Origin: Colivivens sp963640465
Lineage (GTDB): Bacteria > Bacteroidota > Bacteroidia > Bacteroidales > Bacteroidaceae
Assembly: GCA_963640465.1 (NCBI GenBank)
Contig: CAVHYP010000024.1
Location: 1 to 36,180 of the forward strand
Length of the DNA stretch: 36,180 nucleotides
Direction: 5' to 3'
Shown one piece after another: positions 16,487 through 24,550 of this stretch; position 1 is the first letter of the stretch; each line of letters opens with the position of its first letter. The translations under genes were made by a program, and so were the position numbers. The notes under the pieces were generated by a model. It saw only the letters and a program-made list of their open reading frames with translations. It did not search any database and was not told where the DNA came from.

Positions 16487-17514
16487 TGTTCCGGCAGTTG
16501 AATATGACAACTATGGATTTACGTCAAATGGTTTACAGGACTCTGCTTCTGGTTTCTTCCATCTGTCTTCTGGCGTGCACGTCGTGTACGTCGGAAGGCA
16601 AGAAGGATGCAACAATCAGGAAAGAGGCAACATCCCAAAGCAATGCCACACTTGAGGCGCTTTTCACTGGCGACGTATTGCTCGACAGAGGAGTGAGACC
16701 GGTGGTTGCAGCCGAGGGCTTGGATTCGGTGTTCTCCGGCGTGAGCAGTCTGTTCCGTAAGGCAGATGCCGTTGTCATCAACCTTGAATGTCCGCTGACC
16801 GATACCGTAAGTCCGCTCAACAAGAAATACATTTTCCGTGCCGATGCAGCATGTGCTGAAGGACTGAAAAGGGTGGGGGTCAGTCATGCTGCAATGGCTA
16901 ACAACCACACCAACGACCAAGGGCGCAGAGGACTTGCTGCCACTCATCGGTATCTGGTGGATGCAGACATCGTTCCCATAGGCTACGGACAGACTTCCTG
17001 TGAACAGTTGGCTCCGGCTGTCATAAGCAAAGACGGGCTGAAGGTGGCAGTATTCAATGATGTGCTTGTCCCGTTGGAAAACTGGCATCAACTGGACGAT
17101 TGTCCTGGTGTGTGCCAGGCGTCATGCAACGAGCTGGCAGATGCCATCCGTGAATACAAGAAGGCGCACCTGGATTCCTGGGTCGTTGCAGTGTTGCATT
17201 GGGGCAAGGAATTTGATGTGCATCCATCGCTCAAACAGAGGATGCAGGCCAGTCGGTTGGCTTCAGCCGGAACCGATGTGATAATAGGCCATCACCCGCA
17301 TGTGGTGCAGGATGTGGGGACAATAAAAACAGAGGGAGTAGGCATGTGCGACTCCACTCTGGTTTATTACAGTCTTGGCAATTTTGTGTTCGACCAATCT
17401 GCACCCGATACTCAGAAATCATTCATTGTCAGCTTGCGCTTCGGTGCCGACGGAACTCTGACTCCAAAGGTCCTGCCGGTGAAAATTGAAGGCTGCAAAC
17501 CACGATTGCAATAA
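16486..17514 (+). CDS. CapA-family lipoprotein (PGA capsule-type metallophosphatase fold)
   Basis: 342 residues. After a signal peptide with lipobox LLAC (Cys31) the protein shows the CapA/PGA_cap calcineurin-like motifs: FTGDVLLDRG (Asp63), NLECPL, ANNHTNDQG, VLHWGKEF and GHHPHVVQDV, then YSLGNFVFDQ. In Bacillus, CapA takes part in poly-gamma-glutamate capsule synthesis, and related proteins act on envelope polymers; here the substrate is unknown and no other cap genes are nearby. The ATG at 16486 overlaps the previous stop (ATGA-type); ATG 16504 is an alternative that keeps the signal. It is the last gene of the operon and converges with the GH13 gene across a 51-nt gap. Confidence 0.87.
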   Translation: MFRQLNMTTMDLRQMVYRTLLLVSSICLLACTSCTSEGKKDATIRKEATSQSNATLEALFTGDVLLDRGVRPVVAAEGLDSVFSGVSSLFRKADAVVINLECPLTDTVSPLNKKYIFRADAACAEGLKRVGVSHAAMANNHTNDQGRRGLAATHRYLVDADIVPIGYGQTSCEQLAPAVISKDGLKVAVFNDVLVPLENWHQLDDCPGVCQASCNELADAIREYKKAHLDSWVVAVLHWGKEFDVHPSLKQRMQASRLASAGTDVIIGHHPHVVQDVGTIKTEGVGMCDSTLVYYSLGNFVFDQSAPDTQKSFIVSLRFGADGTLTPKVLPVKIEGCKPRLQ

Positions 17515-17565
17515 TCTACAGCCAGGAAACTGATTTGACTCTTCGATTGCAACCTACATCCACAT

Positions 17566-19311
17566 CTATCCCCTAAACTTCAGCACGACACCATCGTGTG
17601 CTTTCAGTGTGAGCGTGAGCGGTTGCTCAGCAGCAATTGCCATGTGCTGGCGCTTGCCAGTGAGCAAGTCGGTGGTGGTGTATGTGGATGGCAGGATGCC
17701 GAGACGGTCGAGCGCATGCTGCGGAATGACGACTGAAGCAGTGGTGTCGGCATCACTGAAGTTGGCTATGACCAACAGATTTTCCTTGCCAGCCTTGCGG
17801 ATAAACGCATACAGACGGTTGGTGTCCATCAGTGGATTGTCGTAGTTAGCATACATGAGGTCGAAGAAACAGCCTTTGCGTACTGCTTTCTCGCTGTTGC
17901 ACAGGTTGAGCACTTTCTGATAGTATGCATAGAGTTCAGCCTCTTCGCCTGTCATCAGTTTGCCGTCGTATTTGCCACCGTTGCGGAAACGCCGTATCTT
18001 GTCGACTGTCCAGTAGTCGAAGATGGTGGTGCGTCCGTCAAGTCCGCTGAATCCTTCCTCGTCCATTCCGCGTTCTCCCAGTTCCTGTCCGTTGTACACC
18101 ATGAACGGATTGGTGCGCATGAGGGCAGAAACGAGTAGGGCAGGGCGTCCCTTTTCTGCCTTGCCAGCAAAGAAATCGGAGGCAAGACGCTGTTCGTCGT
18201 GGTTCTCGAGGAAATTGAGCATGTGGTCGTTGATGTCGTTTACTGATTGCCAGCACTGGGTGATCTTTGAGGCGCTGTCGCCTGCAATCACAGCACGGAG
18301 TGTGTCGTAGAGTCCTACCTTGTCGTAGAGATAATCGAACTTGCCGTTGAAGATGTAGTTGCGGTATTCCTGCGGATTGTAGACCTCGGCAATGAATATG
18401 ATGTCCTTGTGGCTTGCCTTCACCTGCGGAATTGCCCATCCCCAGAACTGGCACGGCACCATCTCTGCCATGTCGCAGCGGAAGCCGTCGATGCCTTTGT
18501 CAGCCCAGAACTGCAGTATGTGGAGCATCTTGTGCCATGTGGACGGGACTTCGGGACCGAAGTGCTCTGAATGTCCGTTCATATAGTCGATGCCATAATT
18601 GAGTTTTACGGTTTCATACCAGTCGTTGCGTCCCGGACAGGCAGTGAAGCAGTCGTTGCCAGTCACCTTTGCCGGATTCTCCACATAAGGATCTTCGGAA
18701 TTGGTTGCTGCTTTGGTTTCTGCTCTTGCTTCTGCATTTGTTTCTGTTTCGACTTCTATTATTGTCTCTGCTATGTTGACTGTTGAAAGGGCTTGTCCCG
18801 GAAGATAATAGAAGTTGTTTTGCGGAGAGAATGCTATTGTGGTGTCGTCGTCCACTCCCAGGTCTCTTGTGTCGGCTGGGTGTGAGTCGGAATGGTATTG
18901 GCGTGCCACATGGTTGGGCACGAAATCGATTATCATCTTCAAGCCTGCATCGTGGGTTCTCTTCACCAGCTGCTCAAATTCCTTCATCCTTGCCGGAACT
19001 TTGTGTGCAAGGTCGGGGTCGATGTCGTAATAGTCTTTGATGGCATAAGGACTTCCTGCATTTCCCTTGACCACAGTGGGATTGTCGCACTGGATGTCGA
19101 AACCGGAGTAGTCGGTCTTCTGTGCATGTTCGATGAGTCCAGTGTACCAGATGTAGTTGCACCCTAGACTTTTGATTTGTTCCAGTGCCTTCGCTGTGTA
19201 GTCCTGCATCTTTCCGCATCCGTTTTGCTTTATGTTGCCATTGGGCTTGTTCGACTTGCTTTTGGCACCATAGATGCGAGGGAGAGTTTGGTAGATTACA
19301 ATTTTACTCAT
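17566..19311 (-). CDS. GH13 alpha-amylase family protein
   Basis: 581 residues without a signal peptide, so probably cytoplasmic. All four GH13 regions are present: DFVPNH (129-134), GFRCDMAE with nucleophile Asp280, FIAEVYN with acid/base Glu309, and FLENHDE with Asp372. The N-terminus MSKIVIYQTLPRIYGA is typical of Bacteroidales cytoplasmic GH13 enzymes that process alpha-glucans, and the C-terminal beta domain is intact. A Glu/Ala/Thr-rich stretch at about 180-207 (VETETNAEARAETKAA) looks like a low-complexity insertion in the B-domain loop. The substrate (starch, glycogen or maltodextrin) cannot be read from the sequence. A separate operon from fabD is likely because a terminator lies between them. 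Confidence 0.9.
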   Translation of the reverse strand: MSKIVIYQTLPRIYGAKSKSNKPNGNIKQNGCGKMQDYTAKALEQIKSLGCNYIWYTGLIEHAQKTDYSGFDIQCDNPTVVKGNAGSPYAIKDYYDIDPDLAHKVPARMKEFEQLVKRTHDAGLKMIIDFVPNHVARQYHSDSHPADTRDLGVDDDTTIAFSPQNNFYYLPGQALSTVNIAETIIEVETETNAEARAETKAATNSEDPYVENPAKVTGNDCFTACPGRNDWYETVKLNYGIDYMNGHSEHFGPEVPSTWHKMLHILQFWADKGIDGFRCDMAEMVPCQFWGWAIPQVKASHKDIIFIAEVYNPQEYRNYIFNGKFDYLYDKVGLYDTLRAVIAGDSASKITQCWQSVNDINDHMLNFLENHDEQRLASDFFAGKAEKGRPALLVSALMRTNPFMVYNGQELGERGMDEEGFSGLDGRTTIFDYWTVDKIRRFRNGGKYDGKLMTGEEAELYAYYQKVLNLCNSEKAVRKGCFFDLMYANYDNPLMDTNRLYAFIRKAGKENLLVIANFSDADTTASVVIPQHALDRLGILPSTYTTTDLLTGKRQHMAIAAEQPLTLTLKAHDGVVLKFRG

Positions 19312-19434
19312 TCTGTAGGCTTGATTGTTGTCGATTTATTTTTTTTGCAGTGCTTTGATGTTATACGCAATACCTGTATTTTTACATAACGCTTGTGTCT
19401 ATCTACGCAATGCTTACTATATATAAGGTGTAAC

Positions 19435-19469
19435 AAAGCAAAAGCCTCCTCAATAGATTTAAGGAGGCT
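19435..19469 (-). terminator. Rho-independent terminator after fabD
   Basis: AGCCTCCT (19443-19450) and AGGAGGCT (19462-19469) form an 8-bp stem. On the minus strand it is followed by TTTTGCTTTG. It lies 32 nt beyond the fabD stop. Confidence 0.75.
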
Positions 19470-19501
19470 GTTCTTTGTTTCTTTACCTGTTTACGGTTGG
19501 C

Positions 19502-20392
19502 TTATGCAATAATTCCATGAACTGTTACGTCGCGTGAAATCTTTGCTATCATACCCTGGAGAGCCTTGCCCGGACCACATTCAGTGAAGTCGGTTGCTCC
19601 GGCGGCAATCATTGCCTGTACTTCGTAAGTCCATTTCACTGGTGAGGTGAGCTGCTTCAGGAGGTTTGATTTAATTTCTTCTGGGTTGGTGTGTCCCTTG
19701 GCATCTACGTTCTGGTAAACTGGGCACTTGGGAGTGTGGAATTCAGTCTGCTCGATGGCTTCGGCAAGTTCGTGCTGTGCTGGCATCATCAGTGGAGAGT
19801 GGAACGCACCGCCTACCTGCAGTGGGAGGGCACGCTTTGCTCCTGCTGCCTTCAACGCTTCGCAAGCCTCGTTTACTGCTTCGATGTTTCCGGAAATCAC
19901 AAGCTGTCCAGGGTTGTTGTAGTTTGCAGGAACAACCACATGTCCCGGCTTGTTTATAGAGGCACAGATCTCCTCGATTTTCTCATCAGGCAAACCTATG
20001 ATTGCAGCCATGGTTGATGGTGCAGCCTCGCATGCCTTCTGCATTGCCATTGCACGCTTGTACACAAGTTTCAGTCCGTCTTCGAATGAGAGGCATCCGG
20101 ATGCAACAAGTGCAGAGAACTCTCCAAGTGAGTGTCCGGCAACCATCTCGGGCTTGAATTCGTCACCCATACAGAAAGCTGAGATTACAGAGTGAAGGAA
20201 TACGGCTGGCTGTGTCACCTTTGTCTGCTTCAGTTCTTCTGCAGTTCCTTCAAACATGATGTCTGTGATTTTGTAACCGAGAATCTCGTTTGCCTTGTCG
20301 AATAATTCCTTAGCTAACTCGTTTGCCTCGTAAAGGTCCTTGCCCATTCCTGAGAACTGGGCTCCCTGACCTGGAAATACAAATGCTTTCAT
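19502..20392 (-). CDS. fabD: Malonyl-CoA:acyl-carrier-protein transacylase
   Basis: 296 residues from ATG 20392 (MKAFVFPGQGAQFSGMG). FabD moves malonyl from CoA to ACP to supply fatty-acid elongation in the cytoplasm. The family motifs are all visible: GQGAQ near the N-terminus, the nucleophile elbow GHSLGE with Ser88, Arg in YKRAMAMQ, GAFHSP with His198, and ECGPGKAL near the end. The length is normal. A TTG two codons upstream could also start translation, but the ATG agrees with the family. It is monocistronic, with a TATCTTTG -7 box upstream and a terminator downstream. Confidence 0.96.
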   Translation of the reverse strand: MKAFVFPGQGAQFSGMGKDLYEANELAKELFDKANEILGYKITDIMFEGTAEELKQTKVTQPAVFLHSVISAFCMGDEFKPEMVAGHSLGEFSALVASGCLSFEDGLKLVYKRAMAMQKACEAAPSTMAAIIGLPDEKIEEICASINKPGHVVVPANYNNPGQLVISGNIEAVNEACEALKAAGAKRALPLQVGGAFHSPLMMPAQHELAEAIEQTEFHTPKCPVYQNVDAKGHTNPEEIKSNLLKQLTSPVKWTYEVQAMIAAGATDFTECGPGKALQGMIAKISRDVTVHGIIA

Positions 20393-20435
20393 ATTCAATA
20401 TTGTTAAAAGTTATCGTCCGAATTTTTTTACTTTG

Positions 20436-20443
20436 CAAAGATA
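20436..20443 (-). promoter_or_regulatory. -7 box for fabD
   Basis: Minus-strand TATCTTTG, 44 nt upstream of the fabD ATG. The expected -33 TTTG is not clear. Confidence 0.6.
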
Positions 20444-20638
20444 AAGAAATATCCTATGCCCGTAAAATGTTTATGTACTAAATGGCACGTTTTGTGGTGT
20501 GATGAGCATGAAAGTATTCTTTAAAATTGCAAAATCGACATTATTTGTGCAATGGATGGCTTTCGCTTGATAGACAACCTTCTCTTGACTGCAATGCTTG
20601 TCTTCGTTTGGAAGATAGCTTTCGCTTGATGGCAACGC
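20444..20638. other. Spacer between fabD and the BtuB-like gene
   Basis: About 195 nt with no gene. The words CTTTCGCTTGAT and CTTTCGCTTGAC recur near 20560, 20610 and 20641, the last inside the receptor's stop region, so the receptor's end has been partly duplicated into the spacer. Confidence 0.4.
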
Positions 20639-22648
20639 TTACTTTCGCTTGACTTCAATGTCAATCTTTGCGCCTGCTGTGAACCAAAAACCGGGTTGCT
20701 GTACATTGGCTATGTCGTAGTACTTCTTTGATGTCAGATTATTGCCTTTCATATAGATTGTGTAGAAGCTGTCTGTCCATTGAAGTTTCAAGTCAAGTTG
20801 TGCGAAACTGCCGTAATTCTGTCGCTTGTCGGTCAATGCATTGTCGAACCATCCAGTGCGGTCTTTCAGCATGAACTCCCATTGTGCACTAAGTTTTTTC
20901 AGCAGACGGTGGTTGAGTGTTGCCACTAGTTTGTGACGTAGATAGACTAACTGGTTGCCGTAAGTCGATGTCTGCTCTTTGTTCGCTCTTTCCTGGTAGT
21001 TGTAGCAATAGCTCAGTGTGAATGAACGTACAAGGGGATTTTGTTTGCCTGCCTTCATGAAATTGAGAGCAACGTAGGCTTCTGTCCCGATATTGTTGAT
21101 GTCGGAATTGGCTGTTGTCCATTTGTCAGCTCCTTCTTTCTTAACCCAGTCAATCATGTCTGTACCGTTACGATAGAAACCTTTGATTTGACCAGAGAAT
21201 AGTCCTTTGCTGTAACTGCCACCAATGGAGTAGTCGGTGCTTTTCTCCGGTTTCAGATTTGTGTTGCCTTCGATGCCCGGTCCGTTGTAGTAGAGGTCGG
21301 TGAAGGTGGGTGTGCGCAGATTCTGGTTGAAAGAGGCATAGACTCTCATACCAGAAAGTGGACTGTAGCTGATGTCGATGCCTGGATAAAGCCGCATGGA
21401 TTCGTCCACAGAGGTGTTGTCGTATGCAAGCAGTCCTGCAGAGATGCTCCATTGCCTGAATACCACATCGTGCTCAAGATAAATGCCTGTGCCCGAACGT
21501 CCGTCTTTGTACTTGTAGCCAGGGTATTTGTTGATGCGGTTGGCATCAAACTCTTTGCCGAGTCTGGTACTGAGGATGTTCTCGCGGCGGAATTCGAAGC
21601 CTACGGCAGTCTTGCCCAATGCCCATTGCATCCATGCATTTATATTGGCTCCATAGACATTGGTTTGATGATAGTTCTCGTATGCAGACGGATTGTTGCG
21701 GATCCAGATATAGTGGTCGTACGAGCGATTCCAATAGACTTGTGGACGTACATGAATCCGTCCTTTGGTTTCAGCCTGCAGGCTTGCAAGGTATTTCGTA
21801 TCTTCCTCGTACTGTGAATTGCTGCCAGTGCCGTAGAAGGTGTTTGCTCCATATTTCATGTTGCTCAGTCCTGCCTGAAACGTGATGTCGGCAAAGTCGT
21901 TTGAGAATTTCTCGTTCCAATAGGCATTCGCTTTCTTAAAATCGCTATTGGCTGAAGCTCCGTCACTCTGAGTCCAACCGCCGCTGATGTGGTTGGCAAA
22001 TTTGCCGGACTTGAGGTTGAGGCTTCCGTCGGCAGAGAATGTACCATAGGAACCGCCCGTGATGGATGCTGAGATGGTGTTGTCGCTTGCTGATTTTGTT
22101 ACGATGTTGATTGCTCCGGAAAAGGCAGACGAACCATAGACGCGGCTTGCTCCGCCTTCAATTACTTCAATTCGCTCAATGTCGTTGATACTCACTGACA
22201 AGTCCATTGTCAGATGTCCAGTCTGCGGATTGGAGATATTCACTCCGTTGAGCAACACCGTCAGTTGGTCTTCATTGCCTCCGTTGATTCCTATGTCGGT
22301 CTGCACGCCATAGCCTCCGCGCTGGCGTACGTCCACTCCTGCCACTAACTTGAGCAGATCGTTGACGCTTTGGGCGGCGCTCGACTCGATCTCCTTTGAC
22401 GAGAGAACTTGAACCAACCTTGTGGCTTTGTCGGCTGGCATCGGTATACGTGAGGCTGTTACGCATGCTTCTTCCAATACAATGGTTGAGTCGATGGTTG
22501 AGTTGATATCATTTTTAATACTGTTTTTAATACCATTATTAATACCTTTATTAATACTAGTGTTAATATCATTGTTGACGTCAGTGATATTTGCGTGTGC
22601 GAGTGTACTTGCCAGCAGCATTGCCAGCGTATATATAAATGTTTTCAT
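20639..22648 (-). CDS. BtuB-like TonB-dependent receptor
   Basis: 669 residues from ATG 22648 (MKTFIYTLAMLLASTLAHA, a signal peptide). After an Asn/Ile-rich repeat (about 23-56) comes a TonB-box-like IVLEEACVTASR, then a plug domain with QTDIGINGGNEDQLTVLLNGV and IERIEVIEGGASRVYGSSAFSGAINIVTK. The C-terminal 22-strand barrel includes NLRTPTFTDLYYNGPGIEGNTNLKPEKS and ends in a short basic tail. The overall size and motifs are those of the BtuB/cirA-like group that imports cobalamin or small metal chelates. It is co-transcribed with the hydrolase gene 11 nt upstream. No cobalamin riboswitch precedes this operon, so B12 as ligand is only a possibility. Confidence 0.85.
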   Translation of the reverse strand: MKTFIYTLAMLLASTLAHANITDVNNDINTSINKGINNGIKNSIKNDINSTIDSTIVLEEACVTASRIPMPADKATRLVQVLSSKEIESSAAQSVNDLLKLVAGVDVRQRGGYGVQTDIGINGGNEDQLTVLLNGVNISNPQTGHLTMDLSVSINDIERIEVIEGGASRVYGSSAFSGAINIVTKSASDNTISASITGGSYGTFSADGSLNLKSGKFANHISGGWTQSDGASANSDFKKANAYWNEKFSNDFADITFQAGLSNMKYGANTFYGTGSNSQYEEDTKYLASLQAETKGRIHVRPQVYWNRSYDHYIWIRNNPSAYENYHQTNVYGANINAWMQWALGKTAVGFEFRRENILSTRLGKEFDANRINKYPGYKYKDGRSGTGIYLEHDVVFRQWSISAGLLAYDNTSVDESMRLYPGIDISYSPLSGMRVYASFNQNLRTPTFTDLYYNGPGIEGNTNLKPEKSTDYSIGGSYSKGLFSGQIKGFYRNGTDMIDWVKKEGADKWTTANSDINNIGTEAYVALNFMKAGKQNPLVRSFTLSYCYNYQERANKEQTSTYGNQLVYLRHKLVATLNHRLLKKLSAQWEFMLKDRTGWFDNALTDKRQNYGSFAQLDLKLQWTDSFYTIYMKGNNLTSKKYYDIANVQQPGFWFTAGAKIDIEVKRK
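22481..22582 (-). repeat. In-frame 12-bp repeats encoding an Asn/Ile linker
   Basis: The coding strand repeats units close to GGTATTAATAAT about six to eight times, giving INNGIKNSIKNDINSTI-like residues between the signal peptide and the TonB box of the receptor. Each unit is four codons, so length changes keep the frame. Confidence 0.7.
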
Positions 22649-22659
22649 TGTTTCTTCTA

Positions 22660-23481
22660 TCAATAAAATTTGTAGATGATTTCTATTGCTTTGCTTTGTG
22701 ATATTCCGCCTGGATTGGTCCCAGGCTTTCCTTCAGGCACTTCCATCTCGTATGCCCGATAGTAGTCTTTCCAGAATTCGGTGATTTTGCCGCTCTTGTC
22801 GTGGAACGACATGGGCTGCTGCGGAAACACATTTGTTCCATCTGCATACGTGTAGGATAATTGTACGAGTTCGCTGCAATAGATTGCCTTGTCGTCGGGC
22901 ATATAAAGCTTGTCGTATGGACGTCCGAGGTAGGACTGGGCTTTCTCGATGGATGCTTTGATATTGGACCGGTCTTTTAGTCGTCCTACCAATATTAAAG
23001 GATATCCGTCAGCGTTGTGGTCGGCTTTGTTGATAAAAGAGTCAATGGGAGTGAGCCATACTCCGTGTTTTCCAGTGGCTTCGAGTACATAGAGTTTGCC
23101 ATCTTGGCGGTGGACGATGGCTACGTGTGAGATGTCTTGTTGTGCTACACCCTCTGTTACGTTGACAATGGCTGCAGCCAGACCTTCTTCGTTCCTTACT
23201 ACATTGAAGAGAAGGTCGCCTTCTTCAAGTAGGGTGGTGTCTGCAACTTCAGGTCCGTCGAGCGCTTCGTCTGCCAACCATTCTTCGTCTTCGGATTTGT
23301 TGACTGTTGCCATTGCAGTCTTTCCTACAGCCGAACAAGGGGTTGCCATTAGCAAGGTTGCCACACTGAGTACTCCGATGCTTATCTCACGCCCAAGACT
23401 GAGAAAAACGCTGTCCGAGTGTCGGGTGAATTGCTTCCAGCGTATAGACCTTTTCTTGATGCTGAATTGTTTTGACTTCAT
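22660..23481 (-). CDS. YiiX/YebB-like NlpC/P60-family cysteine hydrolase
   Basis: 273 residues. The first 30 residues are basic and aromatic (SIRWKQFTRHSDSVFLSLGR), followed by a hydrophobic signal-like stretch (EISIGVLSVATLLMATPCSA). The catalytic domain (about 85-255) has the permuted papain-like arrangement: GDLLF, SHVAIV with His119, VLEATGKHGV, LGRPYDKLY and IYCSELVQ with Cys202. It is probably exported and acts on peptide or amide bonds in the envelope; the substrate is unknown. It is the first gene of an operon with the BtuB-like receptor 11 nt downstream. Pairing with that receptor suggests a joint job in ligand processing or uptake, an inference from context. Confidence 0.8.
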   Translation of the reverse strand: MKSKQFSIKKRSIRWKQFTRHSDSVFLSLGREISIGVLSVATLLMATPCSAVGKTAMATVNKSEDEEWLADEALDGPEVADTTLLEEGDLLFNVVRNEEGLAAAIVNVTEGVAQQDISHVAIVHRQDGKLYVLEATGKHGVWLTPIDSFINKADHNADGYPLILVGRLKDRSNIKASIEKAQSYLGRPYDKLYMPDDKAIYCSELVQLSYTYADGTNVFPQQPMSFHDKSGKITEFWKDYYRAYEMEVPEGKPGTNPGGISQSKAIEIIYKFY

Positions 23482-23767
23482 TGAATGTTTGAATTAATAG
23501 AATTAAGAGAATGAATCCAGAAAATGAACTAAGTGAATATGTTTTGGTTTATGAGCAGATTCTGACTATGACTTCACGAAGTTGTGTACAGTTTCAATTG
23601 AATGAAACTATGTCAACATGCTACGTCTAAACAGAACGTGGCTTTATCAATATGCTACGTCTTAACGGAACGAGTAATTATCAATATGCTACATCCAATG
23701 GGTCGTATGCTCATAGACGTGTGATTTTAGAGTTGGCCTATAGTAAAACTCAGCCTATAAATAAAAT
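23482..23767. other. Spacer with 34-bp direct repeats, no gene
   Basis: No TAnnTTTG box or riboswitch is visible upstream of the hydrolase gene. Three copies of a 34-bp repeat with TCAAYATGCTACRTC start at 23613, 23647 and 23681. A GTTTCA/TGAAAC dyad lies near 23591-23608. Confidence 0.6.
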
Positions 23768-23790
23768 AGGAGAGCTTTGTCGGCTCTCCT
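23755..23790 (-). terminator. Rho-independent terminator after rplT
   Basis: AGGAGAGC (23768-23775) pairs with GCTCTCCT (23783-23790) around a 7-nt loop. On the minus strand it is followed by ATTTTATTTATAG. It lies 23 nt beyond the rplT stop. Confidence 0.85.
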
Positions 23791-23812
23791 GTCTTATCAA
23801 GCAATTGTCAGT

Positions 23813-24157
23813 TTACTTAACTTTCTCTACAACAGCCTTGAATGCTTCAGGGTTGTTGAGTGCAAGGTTTGCAAGAGTCTTGCGGTTGATTTCAATACCA
23901 GCTTTGTGGAGTGCTCCCATAAGCTGTGAGTATGACATTCCTTCAAGGCGTGCAGCAGCGTTGATACGCTGAATCCAGAGTGCACGAAACTCTCTCTTCT
24001 TGCGACGACGGCTTACGAATGCATAGGTGAGACCCTTCTCGTAAGCATTTTTGGCAACGGTCCAAACATTCTTGCGTGCACCGTACTGACCTTTTACGCG
24101 CTTTAAAATCTTCTTTCTTCTTGCTCTTGAAGCAACATGATTTACTGATCTTGGCAT
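23813..24157 (-). CDS. rplT: 50S ribosomal protein L20
   Basis: 114 residues starting MPRSVNHVASRARRKKILK, the standard N-terminal rRNA-binding tail of L20, followed by GQYGARKNVWTVAKNA and LWIQRINAAAR. It binds 23S rRNA early in large-subunit assembly, and in many bacteria also represses its own operon. It is the last gene of thrS-infC-rpmI-rplT, 110 nt after rpmI, and is followed by a terminator. Length and sequence are normal. Confidence 0.98.
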   Translation of the reverse strand: MPRSVNHVASRARRKKILKRVKGQYGARKNVWTVAKNAYEKGLTYAFVSRRRKKREFRALWIQRINAAARLEGMSYSQLMGALHKAGIEINRKTLANLALNNPEAFKAVVEKVK

Positions 24158-24267
24158 AGTTTTGATTCTTTGTGAATGTTAGCGGTAGTACTTCTCGACT
24201 ACTCTTTTGAGCTAGGCATTCGATTAAACAATTTGTTAATAAATTTCTTACTTACTGAATTGGTGGT

Positions 24268-24465
24268 TTAACGGAGGCAGAGCAGGTCGCGTACTTGCTT
24301 TACGTTAGCTGATACAACGATAGCTGAGTGGTCGAGGTTTCTCTTCTGCTTCTTAGTCTTCTTTGTCAGAATGTGACTGTGGTAAGCATGCTGTCTCTTG
24401 ATTTTTCCAGTTCCGGTAAGCTGAAAGCGCTTCTTAGCGGCTGAACTTGTCTTAACTTTTGGCAT
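24268..24465 (-). CDS. rpmI: 50S ribosomal protein L35
   Basis: 65 residues, MPKVKTSSAAKKRFQLTGTG then the basic KRQHAYHSHILTKKT segment, the hallmark of L35. It is a small basic large-subunit protein. The gene is in its usual place between infC (85 nt upstream) and rplT (110 nt downstream). Confidence 0.98.
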   Translation of the reverse strand: MPKVKTSSAAKKRFQLTGTGKIKRQHAYHSHILTKKTKKQKRNLDHSAIVVSANVKQVRDLLCLR

Positions 24466-24550
24466 CTTTCTAAATGTTTTTTATCTGTTACTATTATTGG
24501 TGGCAACGTATATACCACGACGTTACGCACCTTGTTTATTTGTTATGTTT

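Noticed and set aside
23482..23767. Cobalamin riboswitch upstream of the BtuB-like operon
   Set aside because: Searched on the minus strand for the B12 box and GGGAA/CTGTAA blocks; none are present.
24158..24267. L20 autoregulatory site in the rpmI-rplT gap
   Set aside because: Only a 5-bp GTAGT/ACTAC dyad was found, too weak to support a named leader element.
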